The notes under the pieces: generated by a model | Seen by the model: the letters and a program-made list of their open reading frames with translations, nothing else | What the model was told of the DNA's origin: nothing | Database searches by the model: none | In this document: piece after piece, positions 27,240 through 35,524 of the stretch | Layout: every line of letters starts with the position of its first letter | How positions within the stretch are numbered: position 1 is the stretch's first letter | From: Stieleria mannarensis | Lineage (GTDB): Bacteria; Planctomycetota; Planctomycetia; Pirellulales; Pirellulaceae | Direction: 5' to 3' | NCBI RefSeq assembly: GCF_014154935.1 | Contig: NZ_JACEHH010000035.1 | Coordinates: 33,751 to 97,750, forward strand | Length of the DNA stretch: 64,000 nucleotides | Translations under genes and position numbers: made by a program

Positions 27240-27339
27240 GGTTGGTCAAAAAATTTGGTGGTCAAAAAATAGAACGGACCAACCGATGAGCCTCGCAACC
27301 TTGCCCCCATCTTTTGACCACCCCATTTTTTGACCAACC
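27240..27339. repeat. 28-bp inverted repeat of the GGT..AAAAAAT type
   Basis: The left arm (27240-27267, beginning GGTTGGTCAAAAAATTTGG) and the right arm (27312-27339, ending ATTTTTTGACCAACC) pair at 26 of 28 bases around a 44-base spacer. It sits between two same-strand genes. Its word order (word-AAAAAAT, spacer, word-AAAAAAT) mirrors 7973-8061 and 16914-16990, but with TTGGTCA in place of GGTAGGA. Confidence 0.8.
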
Positions 27340-27362
27340 CTCCCCACTCCCCACATCCACCG

Positions 27363-27773
27363 ATGATCGATTCGGTCTTCGTTTACGGCACACTTAAACG
27401 CGGGCAGTGCCGCGAATCCTGTTGGCCGGTCCAACCGTTGCGGGTGACGTCGGGTTGGGTTCGCGGGGCACTGTATGGGCGCGAGGACTATCCGGCGCTA
27501 TTGCCGGGCGAGCATCACGTGGCTGGGGAACTGTGGACATTTGACGCCGCGACCATGCCAACGGTGTTGTCGGTTCTGGACGAAATCGAGGGGACCGACG
27601 GCAATTCGGCCGACGACCTCTATCATCGCCATTGGGTCCAGGTGCACGATGACGCGGGAGAGGTGATCGCAACGGCATACAGCTACTTTTACCACCGCGA
27701 CCCGATCGCAGACGGTTTTTTTCTGGTACCGACGTGCGGAGAAAAACAATTCTGGCCGACGGAAGCTCGCTAG
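27363..27773 (+). CDS. Gamma-glutamylcyclotransferase-like protein
   Basis: 136 residues from ATG 27363 (MIDSVFVYGTLKRGQ); the upstream part of the frame is repeat. The GGCT/AIG2 fold markers are VFVYGTLKRGQ at the N-terminus, GALYGREDYPALLPG, and VLDEIEGTD, whose Glu is the likely general acid/base. Homologues release 5-oxoproline from gamma-glutamyl peptides or act on related amides. There is no linked glutathione or amidoligase gene, so the substrate is unknown. Confidence 0.85.
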   Translation: MIDSVFVYGTLKRGQCRESCWPVQPLRVTSGWVRGALYGREDYPALLPGEHHVAGELWTFDAATMPTVLSVLDEIEGTDGNSADDLYHRHWVQVHDDAGEVIATAYSYFYHRDPIADGFFLVPTCGEKQFWPTEAR

Positions 27774-27906
27774 GCGGCGGTGAAACGGTCCCGGTCGGCG
27801 ACGGGTGTCATGCCAGCCGTGGATACCATTTTGTGGCGGATCAGTTACAATACTGGGCTCGTTTTTCCCGCCCCCCACCCGCCAGAATCGGCCGAGGCAT
27901 TCGCGC

Positions 27907-29412
27907 ATGCACACACCCGCTGAAAATAACAGTACCGACCGACGATCCTTTCTCAAACGCGGGGCCACCGCATCTGCCGTCGCGAGTGTCTCGGCGATGA
28001 CGCTGCCCGGCCGCGCCGAAGCGGCCGCGAATTCGAATGAACGGCTGCGAATCGGATTCATCGGCCCGGGCGGACGCGGCTTCGGCGCCCATGTCAAAAC
28101 TCTCTGTGGCCTGCACGGCGAAGGGCGCAAGATCGACCTGGTCGGCGTCGCCGAGGTCTACGAAACGCAACGTGACATGGTCGCCGATTACATCAAAGAC
28201 AAAACGGGCACCGATCCGGGCCGCTATGTCGATTACAACGACATGATCGCCAAAGAAAACCTGGATGCGGTTTGCATCGGCACCCCCGATCACTGGCACC
28301 ACAAGCAGATCATCGATTCGCTCGCCGCGGGACTGAACGTGTACTGCGAAAAGCCGATGACCAAAACGGTCGCAGAAGCCTTCAACGTCGAGAACAAATG
28401 GCGGGAATCCGGCAAGGTCATGCAGGTCGGCGTCCAATCGACCAGCTTGCCGGTCTGGAACGAGATTCGCGCGTTGCTTCAGGAAGGAAAACTCGGCAAG
28501 GTACTGGGATTCCAAACCGAGTACTTCCGCAACAGCAACGTCGGCCAGTGGCGTTACTACAAGCTGGTCGAGGACATGAACCCCAAAAAGATCGACTGGC
28601 AACGCTGGCTGGGGACCAATGAAGAACTCGCCCCGGAAATGCCGTTCGACCGCGCGGTATACAAGCAGTGGCGACGATTCTGGCCCTTCGGCAGCGGCAT
28701 GTTCACCGACTTGTTCGTGCATCGCACGACGTCGATGTTGAAGGCGACTGGACTGCGGATCCCCGGACGCGTCGTCGGTGCCGGCGGAATTTTCCTGGAG
28801 TATGACGGACGCGATGTGCCGGACGTGGCCACCGTCGCAGCCGACTTTAACGAAGGCGTCCAGGGGCTGATCACCGCGACGATGTGCAACCAGGAATCGC
28901 GGGTCAATCAACTGATCCGCGGTCACTACGGAACGTTCGAACTGGGCAACGGCGAAGGCTTTGACGGATTCGATTTCGTGCCCGAACGCCGCCAAGTCAC
29001 CTCCAAGGGCGATTCAGCCAAGCGGACCTTTGAAAGCGAACGGATCGCCACGCAACCGGTCAAAAACACGACCAAGGCTCACTTCGAAAACTTCTTGGAC
29101 GCCTGCGAAGCCGGTGAGCCAGAGCTGTGCAACAACCCACCGGACCTGGGCGCCGCCGCGATGGCCGTGGTCAACCTTGGAGCCCAAAGCTATCGCAACG
29201 GTGAAGTCTACTTCGTCGATTCCGACAGCCGCGACATCAGCACCAACGATCCCGGCTGGGCCAAGAAGTGGGAAGCGAAATCGAAGTCGCGTGAATTGCC
29301 CAATCACATCGCAGGCTGGAAAGCCGGTGATTTCGGCAGCAAGCTCGACGAGCCGGAGTACATGAGCTTGGGCGGCCCCTGGACCGACGGCAAAGACCCC
29401 GCCGGATCCTAG
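27907..29412 (+). CDS. Gfo/Idh/MocA family oxidoreductase with Tat signal
   Basis: 501 residues from ATG 27907. A twin-arginine signal (TDRRSFLKRGATASAVA) indicates export in folded form. The NAD(P)-binding fold follows: RIGFIGPGGRGFGAHV, VCIGTPDHWHHKQIIDSL and VYCEKPMTKTVAEA with the EKP motif typical of the family. The C-terminal domain contains GSGMFTDLFVHRTTSMLKATG. Planctomycetes have large numbers of these exported paralogues, usually linked to sugar oxidation. No substrate is suggested by neighbours. The frame opens 102 bases earlier, but the Tat motif supports this start. Confidence 0.9.
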   Translation: MHTPAENNSTDRRSFLKRGATASAVASVSAMTLPGRAEAAANSNERLRIGFIGPGGRGFGAHVKTLCGLHGEGRKIDLVGVAEVYETQRDMVADYIKDKTGTDPGRYVDYNDMIAKENLDAVCIGTPDHWHHKQIIDSLAAGLNVYCEKPMTKTVAEAFNVENKWRESGKVMQVGVQSTSLPVWNEIRALLQEGKLGKVLGFQTEYFRNSNVGQWRYYKLVEDMNPKKIDWQRWLGTNEELAPEMPFDRAVYKQWRRFWPFGSGMFTDLFVHRTTSMLKATGLRIPGRVVGAGGIFLEYDGRDVPDVATVAADFNEGVQGLITATMCNQESRVNQLIRGHYGTFELGNGEGFDGFDFVPERRQVTSKGDSAKRTFESERIATQPVKNTTKAHFENFLDACEAGEPELCNNPPDLGAAAMAVVNLGAQSYRNGEVYFVDSDSRDISTNDPGWAKKWEAKSKSRELPNHIAGWKAGDFGSKLDEPEYMSLGGPWTDGKDPAGS

Positions 29413-29555
29413 GCATCGCCCGCAGAATCCTCGTTCCCAGGCTCTGTCCGGGAACACAGTGCATTGACCAAGGTGAATCAAGAAACTTCTCTTTGGAAGT
29501 CATGCGGTTTAGTGAGTCATTGATTCCAAAGGGATTTTGAGGATTTCCCTGGCCG

Positions 29556-29657
29556 CCCTGAACTACAGCGAGGTCGATTGCCCACGGATGGCAGCGCGAA
29601 CCCACGGATCCCAGGCCGTATCACATCCGTGGGTCCGCGCTGCTATCCGCGGGCTTT
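29556..29657 (-). repeat. Dispersed repeat, copy 2 (inverted relative to 11617-11700)
   Basis: Read on the minus strand it contains GGATGTGATAC, CTGGGATCCGTGGGTTCGCG and CCATCCGTGGGCAATCGACC, closely matching the plus strand at 11630-11695. Internal arms GCAGCGCGAACCCACGGATC and CATCCGTGGGTCCGCGCTGC pair. Confidence 0.7.
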
Positions 29658-29755
29658 TTCGGTCCCCCCACACCTCCTGCCTGAACGCACCACCTCAGAA
29701 AAAGCTTCATGCCAAGGGGAGTGAAACGCACCAACGCCTTCTATCTCCGAGGTTG

Positions 29756-29771
29756 AAAACCGCACGACCTC
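29756..29771 (-). repeat. Inverted copy of GAGGTCGTGCGGTTTT
   Basis: AAAACCGCACGACCTC is the exact reverse complement of 24866-24881. A partial copy (GTCATGCGGTTT) lies near 29500. Confidence 0.55.
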
Positions 29772-29965
29772 GGCAGGAAGGGGGACCGACTTGATCATTG
29801 GTTCCAGTTCCATCTCTTAGCTCGATGCGAATTGAGTTGATGGGCGAATGTGCCGTCCAGTGCAACCACCTCGCCGCCTTGGTGGCTGGACAAAATTGCC
29901 TGCTTGGGCACAAAATGCGGATCGCCGGAATTCCGTTTCGTTTCCCTTTCCGCCCCACGATCTCG

Positions 29966-31240
29966 ATGGCCACGCTTTCAACCCCCACGTTCTCTACCAG
30001 TCGCCATCAGATTGCGGGATTGTCCGTCGCGGAGTTGGCAAAACAGTACGGCACCCCGCTGTACGTGTACGACCTCCGCGTGATCGAGCAGCGGATCGCG
30101 GATTTGGAAGCGTTTGATGTGATCCGCTATGCCCAGAAGGCGTGTGGAAACATCGCGATTCTCGACCGCATGCGGCGGCAGGGCGTCGTCGTCGATGCGG
30201 TCAGCTGCGGCGAGATTCAACGCGCGCTTGCGGCGGGGTATTCGCCCCGGGGCCACGAGATCGTCTACACCGCCGACATCTTTGACGCCGCCGCGCTGGA
30301 TTTGATCGCCCAGCACAAGTTGCACGTCAATTGCGGATCGCCCGACATGATCTCGCAATTGGGTGAGCGTTTGCCCGGTGCCGACGTGACGTTGCGGATC
30401 AATCCCGGATTCGGGCACGGCCACAGCCAGAAGACGAACACGGGCGGCCAGCAGAGCAAGCACGGGATCTGGCACACACAAATCGACGAGTGCTTGCGAC
30501 GGGCCGACCAGTACGGTGTGACCGTGACCGGGTTGCACATGCACATCGGCTCGGGAACCGACCTGGAACACCTGAGCGAAGTCTGTGAAGCGATGGAGCG
30601 CGTGGCGATGGAAGTCGGACGCACCCTGACGACGATCAGCGCCGGCGGCGGATTGCCGGTCCCGTACAACGAGTCGGAAACCTACGTTGATTTGGACAAG
30701 TACTTTCAATTGTGGGACGCCACCCGCAATCGGCTCAGCAAATCGTTCGGGCACCCGGTCACGCTGGAAATCGAACCGGGACGCTACCTGTCGGCCGAGT
30801 CGGGGTTCTTGATTGCGGAAGTCCGCAGCGTCAAGAAGGTCGGCGAAAACCTGTTCGTGTTGCTCGATGCGGGATTCAACGACCTGGCACGACCGGTCAT
30901 GTATGGCGCCCAGCATCCGATCTCGGTCTGCGCCGCCGACGGCGCGGCGGTCGATGATCGTGAGACGATCGAAGCGGTCATCGGCGGCCCGCTCTGTGAA
31001 TCCGGCGACATCTTCACGCAACGCGAAGGCGGGTTCGTGCACAGCCGCGAGCTGCCGATGTGCCGCGTCGGCGATTATGTGATTCTGGAAAACGCCGGCG
31101 CTTACGGCTTCGTCATGGCCAGCAATTACAACAGCAAGACACGCGCCGCCGAGGTCATGATCGAACAGGGCCAGGCAAAGTTGATTCGCAAGCGGGAAAC
31201 GTTCGAGGATTTGGTCCGTAACGAGATCATTCCGGAGTGA
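29966..31240 (+). CDS. lysA: Diaminopimelate decarboxylase (LysA-type, PLP)
   Basis: 424 residues from ATG 29966 (MATLSTPTFSTSR). Fold III PLP decarboxylase: YVYDLRVIEQRI, the Schiff-base Lys58 in YAQKACGN, VDAVSCGEIQRAL, LHMHIGSG, ISAGGGLPVPY, EPGRYLSAESG and GGPLCESGDIF with the Cys contributed across the dimer. Reaction: meso-diaminopimelate to lysine plus CO2. The family also includes ornithine/carboxynorspermidine decarboxylases, but the motif set favours LysA. A small membrane-protein gene overlaps its stop as GTGA. Confidence 0.9.
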   Translation: MATLSTPTFSTSRHQIAGLSVAELAKQYGTPLYVYDLRVIEQRIADLEAFDVIRYAQKACGNIAILDRMRRQGVVVDAVSCGEIQRALAAGYSPRGHEIVYTADIFDAAALDLIAQHKLHVNCGSPDMISQLGERLPGADVTLRINPGFGHGHSQKTNTGGQQSKHGIWHTQIDECLRRADQYGVTVTGLHMHIGSGTDLEHLSEVCEAMERVAMEVGRTLTTISAGGGLPVPYNESETYVDLDKYFQLWDATRNRLSKSFGHPVTLEIEPGRYLSAESGFLIAEVRSVKKVGENLFVLLDAGFNDLARPVMYGAQHPISVCAADGAAVDDRETIEAVIGGPLCESGDIFTQREGGFVHSRELPMCRVGDYVILENAGAYGFVMASNYNSKTRAAEVMIEQGQAKLIRKRETFEDLVRNEIIPE

Positions 31241-31542
31241 AGGCAGCGGTGCATTTCGGTCGCCGTGCACTGTTGACGATCGCCGTCGTGACGGCGGTGT
31301 GGGTCGCGTTGATTCATCTGGCGCGGCCCGTCGCGTTCTTGCTGTTCGCACTCGCCGCGTTCAACGCGGTGTCGCTGCCGGCCATTTTGGTGTTGCTCGG
31401 TTTGACCTCGCGGCAAAACGGCACCGTGTTGGAGGTCAAATCCAACCCGGTCTTCATGGCTTTGCTGACAACATGGACGATCAGCGTTTTGCTGTGTGGT
31501 TCGTTTTATGTCGCCGCGTGGCTGCAAGCATCGATGCGCTAA
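31237..31542 (+). CDS. Small membrane protein downstream of lysA
   Basis: 101 residues from GTG 31237, overlapping lysA by four bases (GTGA). Three hydrophobic stretches (about residues 11-28, 32-56 and 74-97) indicate an integral membrane protein with little outside the bilayer. No family recognised. Its coupling to lysA suggests co-expression, not a shared reaction. Confidence 0.55.
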   Translation: MKAAVHFGRRALLTIAVVTAVWVALIHLARPVAFLLFALAAFNAVSLPAILVLLGLTSRQNGTVLEVKSNPVFMALLTTWTISVLLCGSFYVAAWLQASMR

Positions 31543-31562
31543 ACGCCAGCGGGAAGCATGAC

Positions 31563-31675
31563 GACCTGTTGATTTACTAGCCCGCGGCGCGAGCGAGGGA
31601 CGCAGCAGATCCACTCGCTTGCGTTTCGGGCTTGTATCGTCCTGTTCACTTATCGAAAACGACTAAATCAACAGG
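31563..31675. repeat. 12-bp inverted repeat spanning a GC-rich REP unit
   Basis: CCTGTTGATTTA (31563-31574) and TAAATCAACAGG (31664-31675) pair perfectly and enclose AGCCCGCGGCGCGAGCGAGG and a second inverted core CACTCGCTTGCG. About 113 bases in all; MITE- or REP-like and of a kind common in planctomycete intergenic DNA. Confidence 0.65.
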
Positions 31676-31704
31676 CCAGTGAGCGAGCGGCACGTTGCGC
31701 AGCG

Positions 31705-32085
31705 TCAGCGTGACATGCGAAACACGCCGACGTCCTGCTTTCCGCGAAACGTGGCGTTGAAATGCTGCGGCGTCACCGTGGCCGTCATTCGGTATTCCCC
31801 CAGCAACGGCAACCGTGTCGACGAACGGTACCGATTGTAGGTGCCCGGAACGCGTTCCAGTTTTGCGGGGTAGACGAACGGAATCACCTTGGCAAACCGA
31901 CCGGCAAAAACGGCGCGGTACGTGTTACCGTCCACGGCGCGGATCCGGGCGCGAAGCGGGCCCTGGTGTCCGGTCGATGACGACGACCAATGACCGACCC
32001 AACGGCCCGCCGGACTGGCCGCGGACAAACTGACGATCGGCAGAAATAACGCAATGAGCAACGTGGCGAGCAACCGCGAGGGCAT
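31705..32085 (-). CDS. Secreted hypothetical protein
   Basis: 126 residues from ATG 32085. A signal peptide (SRLLATLLIALFLPIVSLSA) is followed by a beta-rich domain: GRWVGHWSSSSTGHQGPLRA, YRAVFAGRFAKVIPF and LPLLGEYRMTATVTPQHFNA. Probably a small exported beta-sandwich or lipocalin-like protein. No catalytic residues are evident. Confidence 0.6.
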   Translation of the reverse strand: MPSRLLATLLIALFLPIVSLSAASPAGRWVGHWSSSSTGHQGPLRARIRAVDGNTYRAVFAGRFAKVIPFVYPAKLERVPGTYNRYRSSTRLPLLGEYRMTATVTPQHFNATFRGKQDVGVFRMSR

Positions 32086-32255
32086 CGGAGAACTCGGTGG
32101 AAACGGGATTAGGAAAGCAACAGAGACCGAATGAATCATCCTAGTCGATCGCCGCCGGACTAGCTCGGACTATTCACGGCATTGAAGCGAAACGACGCAA
32201 AGCCATGCAACAGAAGATCTTATGTTTACCCTTGCAAAAACACACAGCGCAAACC

Positions 32256-32333
32256 AGCCGCCACGCGCTAGCGTGCGGTTCCTCCGCCAATCGCCGTGGA
32301 AGCACATGAACCGTGAGCTAGCGCTCATCGGCT
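32256..32333. repeat. CTAGCG inverted repeat
   Basis: AGCCGCCACGCGCTAGCGTG (from 32257) and ACCGTGAGCTAGCGCTCATC (from 32310) pair imperfectly, about 18 of 25 bases, each arm carrying the core GCTAGCG. It is located between the secreted-protein gene start and the histidine kinase end. Confidence 0.55.
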
Positions 32334-32348
32334 AATGAATAATCCGGG

Positions 32349-33647
32349 CTAGTGCATGGTAACCTCACCAGCGGCGCATTGCGCCAGGCATCGGTCGTAG
32401 CGGAACTCTCGTTCCAGGTCACCTTCGCTGGGCTCCAGTGTGAACCAAAAGCACGTGCCGCCTCGGTAGCTCGGGTCGATCCAGATTCTGCCACCGTGGG
32501 TTTCGACGATTTTTCTGGCGATCGTCAGGCCTGCGCCGGATCCACCGCCGTAGGCATCGGCAGCGTGCAAGCGACGGAAGATCGTGAACACATCCGGTCG
32601 CATCCGTTCGGGGATTCCGATCCCGTTGTCGGCAACAAAAAATGCCGTCACCGGTTCGTCGCCATCCCCAAGGCGTTTCGTCACGGAACCGATCTCAATA
32701 CGTTTGGAATCATGGTCGTTGTACTTGATGCCGTTGGAGATCAAGTTCTGTAACAATTCGTTGAACAGCACCGGCTGGCCGCTGACCGGCGGCAACAACA
32801 TGCTGTTGACTTCGACGTGTCCCGAAGCGATCTGGGTGAACAGGTTTTCTTTGACGTGACCGATGATTTCGTTCAGGTCGACCGACTCGCGGCGATCGTC
32901 CACACAACCGACCCGTGCGTAGTGCAACATTTGGTCGATCATGGTTTGGGCGCGATCGGTCAGCCGACGGATCAGGTCCAGTTTTTCTTTCGCCGCATCG
33001 TCCAATTGGTCGCCATAGTCTTCGACAAAAAACTCGGTTAGCGATCCGATCCCGCGAATCGGCTGCTTCAAGTCATGTGACGCCGCGTACGCGAATTCTT
33101 GCAGCGCCTCGTTGCTGCGTTCCAGTTCCGCACGATATTTTTCCAGCTGGTTGGTACGCCCGCGCAGTTCGATCAACGACGTCGTTTGTCGGCCGAGCGC
33201 CTTCAGGGACGTCATTTGTTCGTCGGACAGTTCGCGTGGGACCGAGTCGATGACGCAAAGAGTTCCCAGGGCGATGCCGCCGGGGGTGACCAAGGGGGAA
33301 CCGGCATAGAAGCGGATGTGTGGGGCGCCGGTGACCAGCGGGTTGTCCAGAAACCTTGGGTCGCGCGTCGCGTCGCGCACGGCCAGGACTTCCTGTTGAT
33401 TCAAAATGGCATGGGCGCAAAAGGCCGCCGAGCGATCGGTCTGAGAAACGTCGACGCCGACGCGTGCCTTGAACCACTGGCGATTCTCGTCGATCAGACT
33501 GACCAGCGCGATCGGTGTTTTACAAATCCGCGCGGCGATCCCGACGACGTCGTCATACTCTTGCTCGGGCAACGTGTCGAGAATCTGGTAGTCGGCCAGA
33601 GTCTGTAGACGTACGGACTCGTTCTCAGGTAGTGGCGCCGCTGGCAT
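32349..33647 (-). CDS. GAF-domain sensor histidine kinase
   Basis: 432 residues from ATG 33647 (the frame extends to a TTG at 33704). N-terminal GAF domain (about residues 20-165), a coiled-coil (EKYRAELERSNEALQEF), then the HisKA helix with phospho-acceptor His191 in FAYAASHDLKQPIRG. The ATPase domain has NLISNGIKYN (N box), FFVADNGIGIP (G1) and GAGLTIARKIVETHGG (G2). No transmembrane segment, so a soluble sensor. There is no adjacent response regulator, so it is an orphan here. Confidence 0.9.
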   Translation of the reverse strand: MPAAPLPENESVRLQTLADYQILDTLPEQEYDDVVGIAARICKTPIALVSLIDENRQWFKARVGVDVSQTDRSAAFCAHAILNQQEVLAVRDATRDPRFLDNPLVTGAPHIRFYAGSPLVTPGGIALGTLCVIDSVPRELSDEQMTSLKALGRQTTSLIELRGRTNQLEKYRAELERSNEALQEFAYAASHDLKQPIRGIGSLTEFFVEDYGDQLDDAAKEKLDLIRRLTDRAQTMIDQMLHYARVGCVDDRRESVDLNEIIGHVKENLFTQIASGHVEVNSMLLPPVSGQPVLFNELLQNLISNGIKYNDHDSKRIEIGSVTKRLGDGDEPVTAFFVADNGIGIPERMRPDVFTIFRRLHAADAYGGGSGAGLTIARKIVETHGGRIWIDPSYRGGTCFWFTLEPSEGDLEREFRYDRCLAQCAAGEVTMH

Positions 33648-34032
33648 GGGATTCCCCGTTGTGTCCCCGAAAATCGTCGACCCGATCGGATCGCGAATCG
33701 ACAAATGGCGTAAAACTGCCCAACCCTAGCTCTTGCCGTTGCGGCGGGAATTGTGGCGGCGGGTTTTCGCACACGGCGAAGGGGCGAATCGTTCCCTTCT
33801 CAGACCGGTCAGCCGGGTCGCGAGGACGATTCGGGGGCGTGGGAAGGAGTGATGCCGGCGGAGTGGCGGCGAACCCTCGGCGCGGCAATTGCCGGACGAC
33901 AGACGAGGACATCGTCCAACGCCGGCTTGATGTAGCGACCTTTGCCAGACGGTGGATGCTCGGAAGATGAATATTTCAGGGGGACATCACGCTCTGGCGA
34001 GCGTAGCGACTTCAAAGCGGCGAGCCGCTCCC
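33648..34032. other. Intergenic, one repeat only
   Basis: About 385 bases between the histidine kinase start and the scpB stop. It contains the repeat at 33988-34011; the rest shows no coding pattern. Confidence 0.5.
33988..34011 (-). repeat. Surface repeat CGCTCTGGCGAGCGTAGC
   Basis: CACGCTCTGGCGAGCGTAGC matches 35008-35032 and the reverse complement of 56141-56164. It can fold into a hairpin (CGCTC/GAGCG). Confidence 0.6.
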
Positions 34033-34911
34033 CTACTGCCCGAAAAAACTCTCGTCGACCAGCGGCAGATCCTCCAACGACTCCAGCCCGAACAGCGTCA
34101 GGAATCGTTCGGTGGGGTAATAATGCGGCACCTTGCGTCCCCCGTCGGCCGGTTGTTGGCGTTTCATTTCCAACAGGCGGCGGCGGACGAGTTGGTTGAG
34201 TAGCGAGCCGCTGTCTTTGCCGCGTTGATCTTGAACCGTTTGGGCGGTCACGCCGGGCTGGTAAGCGACCAGCGACAGGACTTCGACGGCGGCTTGACTG
34301 AGTCGGGCTTCGCGGACCTTGCCCAGAAACGAGTGACGGACCTTTTCCACCGCCGGGGCGATCGTCATTCGATACCCCCCGCCTTCGTCTTCGACAATCC
34401 GCAACGCCTGCTCGGCCGACTTGTAGGATTGGTTCAGGCTGTCGATCATCTCCACGACCTCTTCCTCGGTCACACCGCGCATCAGGGAGGCGAGTCGGGC
34501 GGCGGTGAAGGCTTGGTTTTCCGGATGCCCGACGAACAACGCCGCTTCGATGATTCCCTCGGGATGAACGGCTTCGTCATCCTCTTCCAGCGGTTCCTCG
34601 AGCGACGATTCGTCGGCCAAGTCGTCCTCGGCGGCTTCATTTGCCGGAGGTTCGGGAGCGGCGAAGGTTTCCGGATCGTGTGCGGCGGCGGCCCGTGCAT
34701 AGGCGGCGCCGATGTCATCAAGCGAAAACTCGCCAAAATCCGACTCGTCCTCCTCGATTGAGTCGTTTCCGGTTGCATCGTCTTCAAGCGAGTCGTCCTC
34801 GCGCGGCGGCTGGTGGTCCATCACGTCTTCACTTGCCCCTCCGCCCTGATCGGGGCTTGGATCGTTGCTGGCGTGAGGTGGATCACGCCGGGCGTCATCT
34901 TCGTCGTTCAT
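34033..34911 (-). CDS. scpB: Segregation and condensation protein B with acidic N-terminal extension
   Basis: 292 residues. The ScpB core is the C-terminal about 170 residues: GIIEAALFVGHPENQAFTAA, LVAYQPGVTAQTVQDQRGKD, and VRRRLLEMKRQQPADGGRKV then PHYYPTERFLTLFGLESLED. ScpB binds ScpA and bridges SMC heads in chromosome condensation. The first about 115 residues are very acidic and low-complexity (for example EEDESDFGEFSLDD) and absent from most family members. No scpA is adjacent. Confidence 0.9.
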   Translation of the reverse strand: MNDEDDARRDPPHASNDPSPDQGGGASEDVMDHQPPREDDSLEDDATGNDSIEEDESDFGEFSLDDIGAAYARAAAAHDPETFAAPEPPANEAAEDDLADESSLEEPLEEDDEAVHPEGIIEAALFVGHPENQAFTAARLASLMRGVTEEEVVEMIDSLNQSYKSAEQALRIVEDEGGGYRMTIAPAVEKVRHSFLGKVREARLSQAAVEVLSLVAYQPGVTAQTVQDQRGKDSGSLLNQLVRRRLLEMKRQQPADGGRKVPHYYPTERFLTLFGLESLEDLPLVDESFFGQ

Positions 34912-35007
34912 GGGTTCAGCCTACCTAGCTGGACAGTGCCACTTTGTTAATAAAAACTTCGTGAGTCGACGAGCGAACTTCGCCCGAAGGTGCGGCTCGG
35001 TCGCTAT

Positions 35008-35032
35008 CCACGCTCTGGCGAGCGTAGCTACG
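35008..35032 (-). repeat. Surface repeat CGCTCTGGCGAGCGTAGC
   Basis: CCACGCTCTGGCGAGCGTAG then CTACG, essentially the same as 33988-34011 and part of 56141-56164. It lies just downstream of the HNH gene stop, between two minus-strand genes. Confidence 0.6.
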
Positions 35033-35051
35033 TCACAGCGCCGCTGTCCAG

Positions 35052-35378
35052 CTAATTCCGATCGCGGACCCAAGCCACAAAGCGAGCGATCTGTTCATGT
35101 TCCAACAGCGTCTCGACCGTGTTGTGGTAGCGTCCCAGGTCTTTCTCCCGTGGCACGAAGCGATGAATCGAGCGGTGGCAATCGTGGCACACCGAAATCG
35201 TCTGTTGCATGCGAGTTCGGGAGAATCGCTTTTTGAACCATTTATTGCGATGGCAACGACGGGGAATCAAGTGATGTTCGGTGGTTCCGCGTCGAGTGAC
35301 ACGGCCGCAGAGCGCACAGGGTTTGGGGGAGACGGTTGTTGCCGCGCGGCGACCGGGTTTCGTTTCGCAGGAACTCAT
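35052..35378 (-). CDS. HNH endonuclease-domain protein
   Basis: 108 residues from ATG 35378, with GGAG upstream; a longer GTG-started version to 35408 is possible. Zinc-ribbon Cys21/Cys24 (CALC), the HNH core His35/His36 (EHHLIP), then Cys64/Cys67 (CHDC) with His68 and His72 (HRSIH). This is the small stand-alone HNH type often seen as a homing or phage-linked nuclease, but also used by defence or host proteins. It overlaps nothing and precedes a divergently oriented MFS gene. Confidence 0.8.
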   Translation of the reverse strand: MSSCETKPGRRAATTVSPKPCALCGRVTRRGTTEHHLIPRRCHRNKWFKKRFSRTRMQQTISVCHDCHRSIHRFVPREKDLGRYHNTVETLLEHEQIARFVAWVRDRN

Positions 35379-35524
35379 TCTTGGCACTCCAAATTGGCGG
35401 GCAATCACCGATCCGATCGCACACGGACGATTCCCGGCGCCGGCACGATACCGACGCCGGCGGGAGTCGTTATGATAGCGTTCGAGTTGATTTCAGATTC
35501 ATACTTCTTCCGAAGACGTCGCCG

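Larger units (their letters stand above)
29413..29965. other. Intergenic, repeats only
   Basis: About 550 bases between the oxidoreductase gene and lysA. It contains copy 2 of the dispersed repeat (29556-29657) and the inverted match to 24866-24881 (29756-29771). No coding region and no recognisable lysine riboswitch was seen. Confidence 0.5.

Noticed and set aside
29413..29965. Possible lysine riboswitch upstream of lysA
   Set aside because: The leader holds dispersed repeats; I could not identify the conserved five-way junction elements.
29978..31351. 457-codon minus-strand frame
   Set aside because: Antisense to lysA; arginine-rich and without motifs.
33809..34015. Short minus-strand frame near scpB
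   Set aside because: Translation of repeat sequence with low-complexity residues.
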